Assembly (NCBI RefSeq): GCF_014931375.1
Contig: NZ_CP063117.1
Location: forward strand, 806,001 to 870,000
Origin: Haemophilus parainfluenzae
Lineage (GTDB): Bacteria; Pseudomonadota; Gammaproteobacteria; Enterobacterales; Pasteurellaceae
Direction of reading: 5' to 3'
Length of the DNA: 64,000 nucleotides
Shown here: piece by piece, positions 50,716 to 62,134 of the stretch
Position numbering within the stretch: position 1 is the stretch's first letter
How the letters are laid out: every line of letters begins with the position of its first letter
Position numbers and translations under genes: made by a program
Notes under the pieces: model-generated
What the model was told of the DNA's origin: nothing
Seen by the model: only the letters and a program-made list of their open reading frames with translations
Databases searched by the model: none

Positions 50716-50718
50716 GTC

Positions 50719-52053
50719 TTAATGTAATTTCAATCTTGGTTTTAAATAGTGGTTAAGTTTATCCACTAAAATAATCAAGCCAATCTTAATACATCCATGC
50801 AAAGCATGTTGATGCATACGATATAAAGATACATACGCAAACTGTGCAAATTTACCTTGAACAGTTAGTGGATTTTTCCCAAATTTATTTGAAATGCTAC
50901 CCAATGCGGTAAAGCTTGAAAGAGAAACCAAGGTTCCTTTATCGTTGTATTTGAATGCTTTTAATGGTTTTTGCTCAAAAAGTGCAAAGATGTTTTTCGC
51001 ACAAGCTTTTGCCATTTGGTGTGCAGCTTGCGCTCTTGGTGGAACTAATTTACCGTTTGGTTGCATTAATGCTGCACAGTCACCAATGGCAAAAATACTG
51101 TCATCTACCGTAGTTTGAAGGGTATCTTTTACCACTAATTGATTGATGCGGTTAAGCTCTAACCCATCGAATTGCTGTGTCACCGTTGAGGTGCGAACAC
51201 CCGCCGCCCATACAATCAGATCAGCTTTGATTTCTTCGTCATCTTTGGTGATAAGTGTATTTGGTTGGGCTTCCGTGATCATCGTATTTAATTTCACGTT
51301 AGCACCCATTTCTTGCAATTCATCTAATACTGCTGCAGATAAATTTTCAGGTAGAGCAGGCAATAAGCGAGGACCTGCTTCAACTAAGGTGACTTGCAAG
51401 CAAGAATTATCAATTTTACCGTAACCGTAAGAAGACAAGTCTTCCGTCGCATGATAAAGCTCAGCAGTTAATTCCACGCCAGTTGCACCACCGCCAACAA
51501 TCGCAATATTGACTTTGTTTTCATCCACTAGTTTTTGTTTAAATTCTTCTTCACCAATATCATCTAATGCGCGGTTTTCAGAGAATTTAAGGAATAATTC
51601 CAACATTCTTTGTTGGAAGCGAAGAGCTTGATCAGAGCTGTCTAAGAAAATGCAATTATCAGCGACGCCTTTTGTATTGAAATCATTCGATTTACTGCCA
51701 ATCGCAATTACTAAGTAATCATAAGGAATACGACGAGCAACCACGAGCATATCGCCTTCTTGCCCATAAACAGGGGCAAGTTCAACATATTTTTGCTCTC
51801 GATTAATGCGTGTGATCGAACCTTGCTCAAAACTGAAATGGTGGTTTTTACCATGTGCACGGTAGCTCAGAGAATCTGTGCCATCATCCATTACACCTGT
51901 AGCAATTTCATGTAATAAGGGTTTCCACAAGTGGGTCGCATTGCGATCCACAAGCGTCACTTTAGCCTGTTTTTTGCGACCTAATTTATCGCCTAAAAAT
52001 GTCGCTAATTCAATGCCACCGGCGCCCCCGCCAACGATCACGACGTTTTTCAT
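50719..52053 (-). CDS. ndh: type II NADH:quinone oxidoreductase
   Basis: The 444-residue non-proton-pumping NADH dehydrogenase has two Rossmann motifs, VVIVGGGAGGIELATFLGDK for FAD and IAIVGGGATGVELTAELYHA for NADH, and SIFAIGDCAAL for the FAD tail. The C-terminus (MHQHALHGCIKIGLIILVDK) is the amphipathic membrane-binding part. Feeds electrons to the quinone pool made by the men genes. Confidence 0.95.
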   Translation of the reverse strand: MKNVVIVGGGAGGIELATFLGDKLGRKKQAKVTLVDRNATHLWKPLLHEIATGVMDDGTDSLSYRAHGKNHHFSFEQGSITRINREQKYVELAPVYGQEGDMLVVARRIPYDYLVIAIGSKSNDFNTKGVADNCIFLDSSDQALRFQQRMLELFLKFSENRALDDIGEEEFKQKLVDENKVNIAIVGGGATGVELTAELYHATEDLSSYGYGKIDNSCLQVTLVEAGPRLLPALPENLSAAVLDELQEMGANVKLNTMITEAQPNTLITKDDEEIKADLIVWAAGVRTSTVTQQFDGLELNRINQLVVKDTLQTTVDDSIFAIGDCAALMQPNGKLVPPRAQAAHQMAKACAKNIFALFEQKPLKAFKYNDKGTLVSLSSFTALGSISNKFGKNPLTVQGKFAQFAYVSLYRMHQHALHGCIKIGLIILVDKLNHYLKPRLKLH

Positions 52054-52153
52054 AAAGTACTCCTAAAAGCAAAATTGTTAAAAATGTTAAACTAATGTAA
52101 TGATAGCATAACAAGTAAACAAGACGAAAAAATTTAATGGAAATGACCGCACT

Positions 52154-52777
52154 TTATTGATGACAGCGATCGTAAAGCGGTTGCAATTGTTGAATGGTTT
52201 GGGTGATAAATAAAACGGGATCGATTTGATGGAGTTCAGCTTTTTCAATGCTTTTTCCAATGCACCAAAAATCTTCATCTGAACGTAAGAGAAGATCTTT
52301 TTCAGAAATGTCCTTCACTTGGCGAAAATCATCATATTCGCTTTCATCTTCTCGCCAAATATCAAAATCTGCAAATTGTTTGAAATCAAATTGATCAAGC
52401 CACTGATTATATTGTTGCACATTAATTTGTGAGCGATCTGCACGATAGCAATGCCAATCTAAACACACTCTTAGTCGGCGACGATTTAATAGCACAGAAA
52501 AGATTGCTGCAGAATTTTGGTTGAACTCGTATTTAAAATAAGCAAAGAAATGAGCGCGTACCTGCCAGCCATTGGTCCAGCTTTCAATATGCGGTTTCGC
52601 AAAAGGCATGCCAAGCTGCTTTGCCACTTCTTGAATAATCGCTTTCCAATTATCCCAATGTAATTTGTAATTAGCTTTGATCGCCGGAATATCTTCCGGA
52701 CAAAATTTCTTCATCTGGGCGAATTGGTAGAACGGAATATTGAACAGTTCGCAAGATTCAGCATTAAGTGAGAGCAT
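52154..52777 (-). CDS. HI_0552-like conserved protein of unknown function
   Basis: The 207-residue soluble protein is rich in Trp, Asp and Phe. By position next to apaH and by sequence character it matches the HI_0552 family found in Haemophilus. Visible blocks are WTNGWQVRAHFFAYFKYEFN and LNRRRLRVCLDWHCYRADRS, and a DIWREDESEYDDF acidic stretch. No membrane segment or signal peptide. It ends beside a USS. I cannot assign a reaction. It is probably co-transcribed after apaH (nine bases apart). Confidence 0.65.
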   Translation of the reverse strand: MLSLNAESCELFNIPFYQFAQMKKFCPEDIPAIKANYKLHWDNWKAIIQEVAKQLGMPFAKPHIESWTNGWQVRAHFFAYFKYEFNQNSAAIFSVLLNRRRLRVCLDWHCYRADRSQINVQQYNQWLDQFDFKQFADFDIWREDESEYDDFRQVKDISEKDLLLRSDEDFWCIGKSIEKAELHQIDPVLFITQTIQQLQPLYDRCHQ

Positions 52778-52786
52778 AGTGTTTCC

Positions 52787-53614
52787 TTAAAAATCACAGT
52801 AATTTTTGACCGCACTTTGTGTGAAGAGCTGTTTATCTTCCCAACGCAACATAGTCATTCGATTATTCCACACACAACCTGTATCTAAGGCATAAATACC
52901 TTGAGGGAGATTCTCATCGACTAAACTTGCCCAGTGCCCAAATACAATCGGGATCTGTTTATAAAGAGGATTATCCAAATTAAACCAAGGTATAAGCTCC
53001 GCCGGCGCATCTTTCAAAGAGGATTTACAGGCAAAATCAAAGCGATGATCTGAATAGCAAAAACGCATTCGAGTGAACGCATTAATAATGTAACGATGAC
53101 GTGCTAAGCCCTGCAAATCTGGCGACCAACGATTGGGTTGTTCTGAATACATATTTTCAATGAGATAATAAAAATCACCATGCTGTAAAATGTGTTCCAC
53201 TTCAGCTGCACAAGATTTCGCGGTTTCCAAATCCCAATCTGGCGAAATGCCTGCATGTGCCATCAGGAAGTTTAATTTTTCATTATGCACAAGTAAGGGT
53301 TGATGGCGTAACCAGTCAATGAGTTCATCAAAATCGGGTGCATTAAAAATAGCATCGACACGGTCACGAGGCTTCACTTTTTTAATACCCAGTGCGGTTG
53401 CAATTAGATGCAGATCGTGATTACCAAGGACAGTCTTTGCCGCATTTCCAAGTGATTTTACAAAACGAAGACATTCAAGTGATTTATCTCCACGTGCTAC
53501 AAGATCTCCCACAAGATAAAGTTTATCTTGCACAGGATTGAAGTCTACTCGTTCTAATAAAAGCTGTAATTCATCATAACAGCCTTGTAAATCACCGACG
53601 AAATAGGTTGCCAT
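52787..53614 (-). CDS. apaH: symmetrical bis(5'-nucleosyl)-tetraphosphatase
   Basis: The 275-residue calcineurin-like phosphatase hydrolyses Ap4A to ADP and also decaps NpnN-RNA in E. coli. [37 protein letters not shown] and [11 protein letters not shown] are the metal-binding motifs in order. It follows ksgA, the conserved ksgA-apaH order. Confidence 0.96.
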   Translation of the reverse strand: MATYFVGDLQGCYDELQLLLERVDFNPVQDKLYLVGDLVARGDKSLECLRFVKSLGNAAKTVLGNHDLHLIATALGIKKVKPRDRVDAIFNAPDFDELIDWLRHQPLLVHNEKLNFLMAHAGISPDWDLETAKSCAAEVEHILQHGDFYYLIENMYSEQPNRWSPDLQGLARHRYIINAFTRMRFCYSDHRFDFACKSSLKDAPAELIPWFNLDNPLYKQIPIVFGHWASLVDENLPQGIYALDTGCVWNNRMTMLRWEDKQLFTQSAVKNYCDF

Positions 53615-53628
53615 TTTTGACCGCTCTT

Positions 53629-54492
53629 TTACTCTTCTGAATTTAAGATTTCATCTTTATTGACATCTACTGGTGGATTATCCGCTAACCAGTTTGCTAG
53701 GCGTGCATAATCTGCGATAGCTAAATTTTCTGCTCGTGCATTTAGATCAATACCAAGTGCGGTCAGATTTTCAGGTGAAAATAGTGTTGAGAGAGCATTA
53801 CGCAATGTTTTACGACGTTGATTAAACGCTTGGGAGCAAACACGGTTCAACCAATATAAATCTTTTACAGGGTGAGGTAATTCTTTATGCGGAATTAAAC
53901 GCACAACGGCTGAATCTACTTTCGGTGCAGGTTTAAATGCAGAAGGTGGCACTTCAAGTACAGGCATCACTTGGCAGAAATATTGCGCCATAATGGTTAA
54001 ACGACCGTAAGCTTTGATGTTTGGGCCTGCGCATAAGCGTTTTACCACTTCTTTTTGTAGCATGAAGTGCATGTCTTGAATCACATCGTGATACTTAAAT
54101 AAGTGGAACATCAATGGGGTAGAAATGTTGTAAGGCAAGTTACCAAATACGCGTAACTTCTGACCTTTTTCCGCTAAATTCTCTTTTGTATAAAGCTCAC
54201 CAAAATCAAATTGCATCGCATCCGTTTCAATGACGGTGAGCTTTTGATGTAAAAATGGATGATGACGTAAACGTTCTGCAAGGTCTCGGTCAAGCTCGAC
54301 CACCGTAAGATGATCGACAAGCTCTCCAACAGGCTCCGTTAATGCACCAAGCCCTGGGCCAATTTCTACTAAGAATTGATTCGGTTGTGGATGAATTGCC
54401 GCCACGATACCTTGAATCACAGAAGTATCATGTAAAAAGTTTTGTCCAAAGCGTTTACGGGCTGTATGGCCTAAGTGTTTTTTTGAGTTCAT
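53629..54492 (-). CDS. ksgA: 16S rRNA dimethyladenosine transferase
   Basis: The 287-residue KsgA/RsmA methylates A1518/A1519 of 16S r[37 protein letters not shown] (SAM site) and [18 protein letters not shown] (catalytic NLPY) are canonical. It is followed by apaH and preceded by LOS glycosyltransferase genes rather than the usual pdxA. Confidence 0.97.
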   Translation of the reverse strand: MNSKKHLGHTARKRFGQNFLHDTSVIQGIVAAIHPQPNQFLVEIGPGLGALTEPVGELVDHLTVVELDRDLAERLRHHPFLHQKLTVIETDAMQFDFGELYTKENLAEKGQKLRVFGNLPYNISTPLMFHLFKYHDVIQDMHFMLQKEVVKRLCAGPNIKAYGRLTIMAQYFCQVMPVLEVPPSAFKPAPKVDSAVVRLIPHKELPHPVKDLYWLNRVCSQAFNQRRKTLRNALSTLFSPENLTALGIDLNARAENLAIADYARLANWLADNPPVDVNKDEILNSEE

Positions 54493-54532
54493 AAAATAGT
54501 CTAGTAAATGATAAAGTTTGTGGTTTATATCT

Positions 54533-55564
54533 TTAAATATCTAGCCACTCTGGTTTTATTTCTCTCGGAGATATCTCATTAACATTATCATGGTAATGAA
54601 TAATATGGCATGCATTCTTAGAATTTGGATGCCAATGTGTAAAATTTTCTTTGTCTTGCGAGTAAAAACAAATCATAGGTTTATTTAACCCTGAAGCAAT
54701 ATGAATCGTTGATGTATCAACCGAAATAAGTAGGGCACAGTTTCTAATCAATTCAATTGTATGGTAGATCGTTGTATGAGGATTTGGGTAAACAAATACA
54801 TTATCAAATTGATTAGCGATTCTACTTAAATGTTCATGAGTATCAGGCGTTACAAGTAAGACTAACTGATGTTTATGAGAGTCTCTAATATATGTTAAAT
54901 AATCTATAATGTGAGCATCATCAAACTTTCTATTTTTCCCCGCGCCATAGAAGTTAATTGTAATGTAATTATTTAACTTGTTATCAGTAATAAACTGAAG
55001 AATTTCTTCTTTAGTTGAGCCATCTTGCGGAATATCATAGCTTTCATCACTTAGACTGATATTTGACTGGGCTAAAGCCTCTTTATAAATCTCTGAAAAA
55101 TGACCGTCTTTAGTAATATTTATATTAAAAATATTATAATCCGCTTTTCTATAGCCTATATAATTACGCGCATTGAGTATTCTCAATAGCAACAAGTCTC
55201 GGTTTCTAAGTACAATGGTTGGATCAATGACAACATCGTATCTTTCTTTTCTAATAAGCAGTGCTGTCTTAATGTAGTCGAGAATGCTTCTTTTCTTTAC
55301 AAGATAAATCTCATCAATATTATGATTTTTTTGGAACAGATAAGCGTTCTGTTTCGTGCAGATGACACCAATCTTTATCAAGGGGTTAAATTTCTTTATC
55401 TCCCGAAAAACAAAAGAACTAACGATATAGTCGCCAATTTTCCCATCTTGTCGCAAAAATAAGAAACTCTTAGGATGTTCTAAACTTTGGGGATTAGCTG
55501 ATCTTGATGATTTATCGAGTATCCATTTCCCCATTTTTAACCTTAGTGCTTTTAGCTTATTCAT
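54533..55564 (-). CDS. glycosyltransferase family 9 protein (heptosyltransferase-like)
   Basis: The 343-residue GT-B protein has [20 protein letters not shown] at the N-terminus and [20 protein letters not shown] near the C-terminus, the GT9 donor-site block. GT9 enzymes add heptose or related sugars to LPS/LOS core. I chose the ATG at 55564, which overlaps the upstream stop by eight bases (ATGAATAA); a TTG at 55576 has no SD. The gene is visibly AT-richer than ksgA. Acceptor unknown. Confidence 0.85.
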   Translation of the reverse strand: MNKLKALRLKMGKWILDKSSRSANPQSLEHPKSFLFLRQDGKIGDYIVSSFVFREIKKFNPLIKIGVICTKQNAYLFQKNHNIDEIYLVKKRSILDYIKTALLIRKERYDVVIDPTIVLRNRDLLLLRILNARNYIGYRKADYNIFNINITKDGHFSEIYKEALAQSNISLSDESYDIPQDGSTKEEILQFITDNKLNNYITINFYGAGKNRKFDDAHIIDYLTYIRDSHKHQLVLLVTPDTHEHLSRIANQFDNVFVYPNPHTTIYHTIELIRNCALLISVDTSTIHIASGLNKPMICFYSQDKENFTHWHPNSKNACHIIHYHDNVNEISPREIKPEWLDI

Positions 55565-56234
55565 ATCGATGTTCAATTTTGTCTATTTCTGAGTCACTGT
55601 TTAATCCTCTAAATACACATGGTGGTTCAATACCATAGGCATCAACACGTGTTTTTTGGATTAATCCCGTCAGATAATCAGCAGGCAGTCTTATTGGATA
55701 AGCGTAATTAAGTAATTTTTTAGCGCCCGATAGTGTAATTAAATAAGCGGTTGCATAGATAATGCATCTTCTTGAATTTTTTGAAGGTGCCTTGTAATGT
55801 GCAAGTCTATATCCTTCCACAATCCGTTTCTTAAAGAAATGGGATTTAACTTTTCCGTGATCAAAAAAGATCAGCTCATGATTTTTATTAATTTTATTGA
55901 GCGTATCCTCAACAATTTCCTTAAAGTGCTGTGAAACGATCGCATCGTCTTCAAGAATAATGGCTCTTTCAATATTGTTTTCTACCATGTGCTCATAAAC
56001 TTTAATATGGCTTATTGCACAGCCAATTTCGCCGAGCGTTAAGGGCTTAGGTGATAAATAGTGTTTCGGATAGAAATCATAATCAACAGATTCTAATACG
56101 GAAGCGGGCAGTTTTTTTCCATCTGTCGCATCAAAAAAAGTAAAGTCTAACCCCAAACCAGAAAGGCGTTTAGCAATATTTTCTCTTCTTGTTGAATTTT
56201 TTAAACTAATTACAATTATTTTAGGTATAGCCAT
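55557..56234 (-). CDS. glycosyltransferase family 25 protein (Lic2A/LgtB-like)
   Basis: The 225-residue GT25 enzyme has IVISLKNSTRRENIAKRLSG, LGEIGCAISHIKVYEHMVEN and AIILEDDAIVS (DxD-like metal site), typical of LOS galactosyltransferases. I chose the ATG at 56234 with AAGGGTTATTT as SD; an ATG at 56258 has no SD. The same locus in H. influenzae holds phase-variable lic2A with CAAT repeats; no such repeat is present here, so this copy should be constitutively in frame. Coupled to the GT9 gene. Confidence 0.87.
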   Translation of the reverse strand: MAIPKIIVISLKNSTRRENIAKRLSGLGLDFTFFDATDGKKLPASVLESVDYDFYPKHYLSPKPLTLGEIGCAISHIKVYEHMVENNIERAIILEDDAIVSQHFKEIVEDTLNKINKNHELIFFDHGKVKSHFFKKRIVEGYRLAHYKAPSKNSRRCIIYATAYLITLSGAKKLLNYAYPIRLPADYLTGLIQKTRVDAYGIEPPCVFRGLNSDSEIDKIEHRYE

Positions 56235-56781
<547 letters not shown>

Positions 56782-56796
56782 TTTAGAAATGAAAAG

Positions 56797-56827
56797 AAAA
56801 GCCGATATGTTGATATCGGCTTTTTTT
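56797..56827 (+). terminator. terminator after infA
   Basis: AAAAGCCGATAT (56797-56808), GTTG, ATATCGGCTTTT (56813-56824), then T run. Confidence 0.92.
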
Positions 56828-56849
56828 GTTTGAAAAGCGTACAAATTAT

Positions 56850-56877
56850 TTGAAGTCTGAAAAAAAATCTGTATAAT
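56850..56877 (+). promoter_or_regulatory. promoter of rpsF operon
   Basis: TTGAAG (56850-56855), 16-base spacer, TATAAT (56872-56877), then CAGCACCC, a discriminator fitting growth-rate control. Confidence 0.78.
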
Positions 56878-56885
56878 CAGCACCC

Positions 56886-56934
56886 TTAGCCACGTTCATT
56901 TTTTCGTTCCTTGCCTTTGCAGATTGGTGGCTAA
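56886..56934 (+). promoter_or_regulatory. structured leader of rpsF operon (candidate S6:S18 site)
   Basis: TTAGCCAC (56886-56893) pairs with GTGGCTAA (56927-56934) at the very start of the predicted mRNA. A leader bound by S6:S18 is known ahead of rpsF in many bacteria; its typical CCG bulge is not obvious here, so identity is tentative. Confidence 0.45.
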
Positions 56935-56971
56935 TCTACGTCAAAGGCTGATTAACCCGTAAGGAGCAGTA

Positions 56972-57335
56972 ATGCGTCACTACGAAATCGTGTTTATGGT
57001 TCATCCGGACCAAAGCGAGCAAGTACCAGGTATGATCGAACGTTACACAGGTTCTGTTAAAGAAGCTGGTGGTCAAGTTCATCGCCTAGAAGATTGGGGT
57101 CGTCGTCAATTAGCGTACCCAATTAACAAATTACACAAAGCACACTACGTGCTTATGAATGTAGAAGCGCCTCAACAAGTCATCGACGAGCTAGAAACGA
57201 CTTTCCGTTATAACGATGCTGTATTACGCAGTCTTGTTATCCATACTAAGCACGCCGTAACCGAAGCGTCCCCAATGAAAGCGGCTAAAGAAGAACGTAA
57301 ACCTTTAGCTGAAGTTGAAAACAACGATTTTGAGG

Positions 57336-57349
<14 letters not shown>
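56972..57349 (+). CDS. rpsF: 30S ribosomal protein S6
   Basis: The 125-residue S6 begins [20 protein letters not shown] and has the acidic C-terminal tail ([10 protein letters not shown]) known as the glutamylated type in E. coli. TAAGGAG precedes the ATG. First gene of rpsF-priB-rpsR-rplI; its end overlaps priB by 14 bases. Confidence 0.97.
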
Positions 57350-57904
<555 letters not shown>

Positions 57905-57918
57905 GAAGGAGTTAGGAA

Positions 57919-58368
57919 ATGCAAGTAATTCTTTTAGATAAAATCGTTCACCTAGGTAACGTAGGTGATCAAGTTAATGTTAAATCTGGTTTCGCTCGTA
58001 ACTTCTTAATCCCACAAGGTAAAGCGGTTATGGCAACTAAAGCTAACATTGAACACTTTGAAACTCGTCGCGCAGAGTTAGAAGCAGCGGCAGCCGCAAG
58101 TTTAGCAGCAGCTCAAGCTCGTGCAGCACAAGTGACTGCATTAGGTTCTGTAACTATCGCATCTAAAGCTGGTGAGGAAGGCCGTTTATTCGGTGCAATC
58201 ACTACTCGTGATGTAGCAGAAGCAGTAACTGCAGCAGGCGTTGAAATTGCGAAAAGCGAAGTTCGTTTACCAAACGGTCCAATCCGTACTCTTGGTGACC
58301 ACGACGTTCGTTTCCAACTTCACGGCGAAGTATTTGCAACATTAGATGTTATCGTTGTTGCAGAATAA
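57919..58368 (+). CDS. rplI: 50S ribosomal protein L9
   Basis: The 149-residue L9 begins [20 protein letters not shown], has the Ala-rich connecting helix at residues ~55-75 and the C-terminal rRNA-binding domain. AAGGAG precedes the ATG. Last gene of the operon, followed by a terminator. Confidence 0.97.
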   Translation: MQVILLDKIVHLGNVGDQVNVKSGFARNFLIPQGKAVMATKANIEHFETRRAELEAAAAASLAAAQARAAQVTALGSVTIASKAGEEGRLFGAITTRDVAEAVTAAGVEIAKSEVRLPNGPIRTLGDHDVRFQLHGEVFATLDVIVVAE

Positions 58369-58390
58369 TTATCAAAGTTTTTGATAAAAG

Positions 58391-58417
58391 AAAACCCGAC
58401 GTAATGTCGGGTTTTTT
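58391..58417 (+). terminator. terminator of rpsF-rplI operon
   Basis: AACCCGAC pairs with GTCGGGTT around GTAAT-type loop (58391-58413), followed by a T run. Confidence 0.92.
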
Positions 58418-58462
58418 GTTTTTCTAGATTAAGAAAATATTTTGATTATTCGTCGAGAATAA

Positions 58463-58493
58463 AAAAGTGCGGTCATTTTTGACCGCACTTTTA
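58463..58493. terminator. USS-pair terminator between rplI and frdD
   Basis: AAAAGTGCGGTCA and TGACCGCACTTTT form a perfect inverted uptake-signal pair around a TTTT-type loop, flanked by A and T runs. It probably ends frdABCD. Confidence 0.88.
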
Positions 58494-58514
58494 TTATCAA
58501 TTTAGTGTTTTAAA

Positions 58515-58859
58515 TTACAAACCTAATACAGCAAATAATACCCAGATTGTGTAAATCATGGCTAAGCCGTAAAAGATAAATCCGCCTGCTGGCACGTGGA
58601 TTTTAAGATCGTGCATCGCGTGATGGATACGGTGTAAACCACACCACATTGGGAAAATGGTTAAAACTAAGATAACTAATTTTCCGATCCAAGAATAAGC
58701 GAATGTAATTAGGTTATGTGGATCAATTAATCCGAATGGTAACAATAAACCAAGGATTAAGATCACAACAGGGAAGAAAATCGCACTGACAGTCCCGCCA
58801 GCACCAAACATCAACCATACTGGTGGTTCACCAGAGCGTTTTGGATTTTGATCGACCAT
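58515..58859 (-). CDS. frdD: fumarate reductase membrane subunit D
   Basis: The 114-residue protein has three membrane helices and the motif [20 protein letters not shown] near residue 75. With FrdC it anchors FrdAB and binds menaquinol. It follows frdC by 11 bases and ends the operon. Confidence 0.94.
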   Translation of the reverse strand: MVDQNPKRSGEPPVWLMFGAGGTVSAIFFPVVILILGLLLPFGLIDPHNLITFAYSWIGKLVILVLTIFPMWCGLHRIHHAMHDLKIHVPAGGFIFYGLAMIYTIWVLFAVLGL

Positions 58860-58870
58860 TTTTTCTCTCC

Positions 58871-59281
58871 CTACATATAAACTAAAATTAATGCGATAAC
58901 ACTAATCACAGCTGTCACTGCCCACAGTGCATTTCTTAACACGTGATGTGGTAAACGTTCATTTTTAACAATGATGTTCATCACTTTTGGTGTCATCACG
59001 AAATAAGTTGCAGTGTGATATAAGGTCGCAATTAATGTGATGATATTTAAGAACACCACAATTGGATTTCTTAAGAAGCCAATGAAATCAACAATACCTA
59101 AGCCTGGTACAGGATTGCTTGCAAGGCAAAGTACACCGTAAAGCAATACGATACAGAACCACACAGCAAAGATAGAAGTTGCTTCACGTACCATATACGC
59201 TTTGTAGAAATCCAATTTTTGCCACCAAGTAGCCGTCATTGGGCGAACATATTTTTTACGTTTACTTATTGTTACTGACAT
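58871..59281 (-). CDS. frdC: fumarate reductase membrane subunit C
   Basis: The 136-residue three-helix protein has [20 protein letters not shown] at the N-terminus, as in E. coli FrdC, and [16 protein letters not shown] at the C-terminus. It is ten bases after frdB. Confidence 0.94.
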   Translation of the reverse strand: MSVTISKRKKYVRPMTATWWQKLDFYKAYMVREATSIFAVWFCIVLLYGVLCLASNPVPGLGIVDFIGFLRNPIVVFLNIITLIATLYHTATYFVMTPKVMNIIVKNERLPHHVLRNALWAVTAVISVIALILVYM

Positions 59282-59291
59282 ATTCTTCCCC

Positions 59292-60062
59292 TTAGCCTTT
59301 TGGTTTTAGCATTGAGATAACATAATCTTTGGCACTTTCCACTTTGCCTTGGTTGATTGCAGAAGCTGGATCCACGTGTTTTGGACACACTTCAGAACAA
59401 TAACCCACGAAAGTACAGCTCCAAACACCGTTTTTACCATTTAATAATGGCATACGTTGTGCTTTACCATGGTCACGGTTATCAAGGTTGTAACGGTGTG
59501 CCATTGTAATCGCTGCAGGGCCTAAGAATTCAGGGTTTAAACCAAATTGTGGACAAGCCGCATAGCATAAACCGCAGTTGATACACATTGAGAATTGACG
59601 ATATTTTTCAAGTTGTGCCGGTGTTTGTTTAGTACGGCTTACTTGCAATTCTTTTGATGGATGTGGTTTACCATCTAACGGTGGTGCTTCGTTACCAATA
59701 ATATAAGGTTTAATCGCCTCTAAACTTTCAATAAAGTGGCTTAAATCAACCACTAAGTCGCGTTCAATAGGGAAGTTTGCTAATGGTTCAATACGCATAT
59801 GGCCGCTGTAATCACGTAAGAACGTTTTACAAGCCAATTTAGGTTTGTTATTCACCATCATCCCACAAGAACCGCAGATCGCCATACGGCAGGACCAGCG
59901 ATAAGAAAGAGACGGTTCAAGTTTATCTTTAATGTAACCTAACGCATCTAAAAGAGAGGTTTGGTTATCATAAGGTACTTGATAAGAGCTTAAATGTGGC
60001 TCTTGATCATTTTCTGGGTTGTAGCGTAATACTTCTACAGTCATTACTGGTGAATTAGCCAT
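59292..60062 (-). CDS. frdB: fumarate reductase iron-sulfur subunit
   Basis: The 256-residue protein carries three clusters: [20 protein letters not shown] (2Fe-2S), [12 protein letters not shown] (4Fe-4S) and [12 protein letters not shown] (3Fe-4S). The ATG at 60062 gives [19 protein letters not shown]; the frame stays open upstream inside frdA. It overlaps frdA by eight bases with AAGGAG as SD. Confidence 0.96.
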   Translation of the reverse strand: MANSPVMTVEVLRYNPENDQEPHLSSYQVPYDNQTSLLDALGYIKDKLEPSLSYRWSCRMAICGSCGMMVNNKPKLACKTFLRDYSGHMRIEPLANFPIERDLVVDLSHFIESLEAIKPYIIGNEAPPLDGKPHPSKELQVSRTKQTPAQLEKYRQFSMCINCGLCYAACPQFGLNPEFLGPAAITMAHRYNLDNRDHGKAQRMPLLNGKNGVWSCTFVGYCSEVCPKHVDPASAINQGKVESAKDYVISMLKPKG

Positions 60063-61854
60063 TTGCTTGCTCCTTAGCTTTCGCAGCCGCTTCTGCCGCT
60101 TCTGCTTCAGCACCATAAACACGTTTTGCTGGTTGAGATTTAGTGATTTTCACCGGGCTGTATTCAATACGCGGTGCATCATCGCCATTGTAGTAAGCAA
60201 GGGTGTGTTTTAAATAATTCACATCATCACGTTCAGTGTAGTCTAAGCGTTGGTGTGCACCACGAGACTCTTTACGTTCAATTGCAGAGTTGGCAATAGA
60301 TTGCGCCACATCAAGGATGTAACCTAATTCTACGGTGTAAAGCACATCGGTATTGAATACGCTTGAACGGTCTGCAACACGAATACGTTTATAACGTTCT
60401 TTAAGCTCAGCAATTTTATCTACTGCTTTTTGCATGCTTTCTTGGTCACGGTAGATACCACAACCTTCTTCCATTACGGTACCCATTTCGTCACGGATTT
60501 CAGACCAAGATTCATTACCTTCTTGGTTATAAAGTGCTTCAAGGCGAGCCACCACATCTTGTGCTTGTGCATCAACTGCTGCACGGTTTGCTGGTTGTGC
60601 TTCTGCTGCACGTTGTGCGGCATATTCACCTGCAACACGGCCTAAAACCACTAATTCAGCAAGCGAGTTAGAACCTAAACGGTTTGCACCGTGTAAACCA
60701 GAAGACGCACATTCACCCACAGCAAATAATCCTTTAATGCGAGTTTCGCTGTTGAAATCGACTTCGATACCACCCATGGTGTAGTGAACAACCGGACGAA
60801 CTGGAATTGGTTCATTAACTGGGTTTACACCTTCATAAGCACTTGCTAATTCACAAATGAATGGAAGACGTTCATGTAAATATTTTTCACCTAAGTGACG
60901 TAAGTCAAGGTGAACCACATCAACACCTTTTGCAGTTTTTAAGGTGTTGCCTTTTTTCCATTCTTGCCAGAATGCTTGTGAAACTTTATCACGTGGACCA
61001 AGTTCCATATATTTGTTTTCAGGTTTACCAATTGGGGTTTCAGGGCCTAGACCATAATCTTGTAAATAACGGTAGCCGTTTTTATTCACTAAGATACCGC
61101 CTTCACCACGACAACCTTCAGTCATTAAGATACCGGTGTTTGGTAAGCCGGTTGGGTGATATTGGACGAATTCCATATCACGAAGAGGAACACCGTGACG
61201 ATATGCCATTGATAAACCATCACCAGTTACGATACCGCCGTTGGTGTTGAATTTAAATGCACGACAGCCACCACCAGTTGCAATTACAACCGCATTTGCG
61301 TTGATTTGAACAAGTGAGCCTTCCATCATATTCATCGCAACCATACCGCGAGCATGGCCATCATCAACTAAGATGTCTAAAACGAAGTGCTCGTCAAAAC
61401 GCTGAATTTGTGGATATTGAATGGATGTTTGGAAAAGAGTATGTAATAAGTGGAAACCGGTTTTGTCTGCTGCGAACCAAGTACGTTCGATTTTCATCCC
61501 ACCGAAACGACGCACGTTCACATCGCCATCTGCTTTACGGCTCCAAGGGCAACCCCAACGTTCAAGTTGAGTCATTTCCACTGGAGAATGTTCAACGAAG
61601 TATTCCACCACATCTTGTTCACATAACCAGTCACCACCGGCAACGGTATCGTGGAAGTGTTTATCGTAGGAATCTTCTTCTTTAATTACTGCGGCCGCAC
61701 CACCTTCTGCTGCAACCGTATGGCTACGCATAGGATAAACCTTAGAAACTAATGCGATCTTTAAGTTAGGGTTTGCTTCTGCTGCTGCAATTGCTGCACG
61801 TAAACCGCCGCCACCGGCACCAACAATAGCAATATCGACATTAACCGTTTGCAC
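60055..61854 (-). CDS. frdA: fumarate reductase flavoprotein subunit
   Basis: The 599-residue FAD subunit reduces fumarate in anaerobic respiration with menaquinol. [20 protein letters not shown] (FAD), [15 protein letters not shown] (the covalent-FAD His), and [20 protein letters not shown] are canonical. I chose the GTG at 61854, six bases after GGAGG; the TTG at 61866 overlaps that SD. The start agrees with the H. influenzae protein as I recall it. Confidence 0.95.
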   Translation of the reverse strand: MQTVNVDIAIVGAGGGGLRAAIAAAEANPNLKIALVSKVYPMRSHTVAAEGGAAAVIKEEDSYDKHFHDTVAGGDWLCEQDVVEYFVEHSPVEMTQLERWGCPWSRKADGDVNVRRFGGMKIERTWFAADKTGFHLLHTLFQTSIQYPQIQRFDEHFVLDILVDDGHARGMVAMNMMEGSLVQINANAVVIATGGGCRAFKFNTNGGIVTGDGLSMAYRHGVPLRDMEFVQYHPTGLPNTGILMTEGCRGEGGILVNKNGYRYLQDYGLGPETPIGKPENKYMELGPRDKVSQAFWQEWKKGNTLKTAKGVDVVHLDLRHLGEKYLHERLPFICELASAYEGVNPVNEPIPVRPVVHYTMGGIEVDFNSETRIKGLFAVGECASSGLHGANRLGSNSLAELVVLGRVAGEYAAQRAAEAQPANRAAVDAQAQDVVARLEALYNQEGNESWSEIRDEMGTVMEEGCGIYRDQESMQKAVDKIAELKERYKRIRVADRSSVFNTDVLYTVELGYILDVAQSIANSAIERKESRGAHQRLDYTERDDVNYLKHTLAYYNGDDAPRIEYSPVKITKSQPAKRVYGAEAEAAEAAAKAKEQANG

Positions 61855-61986
61855 GATATCCTCCAATCATATAGAAAGTAAAAAAATAAAACGCCCTAAA
61901 TTAATAGGGGCATGTTGTCATTCTGCCACTTTTGTTTACAAATTAGTAACTTTTTTTCCCGAATAAACGGATAAAATACCAAAAGT

Positions 61987-62000
61987 GTGATCTAACTCAA
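61987..62000 (-). promoter_or_regulatory. candidate FNR site upstream of frdA
   Basis: On the minus strand TTGAG-TTAG-ATCAC matches the FNR site TTGAT-N4-ATCAA at eight of ten positions. It lies 133-146 bases before the frdA start, in the divergent region with epmA. Anaerobic induction is expected for frd. Confidence 0.55.
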
Positions 62001-62134
62001 AAAAGTTAGTTTTTTTATATTTCTTAGATGATAACCGTTTGCGTTTATGAATGATTTAGTCGGATTATTGAGTTAAAAATCACTCTTGTTTACAATAGCC
62101 TAATTCATTTTAGACGTGAAAAACGGAGAAAAAA

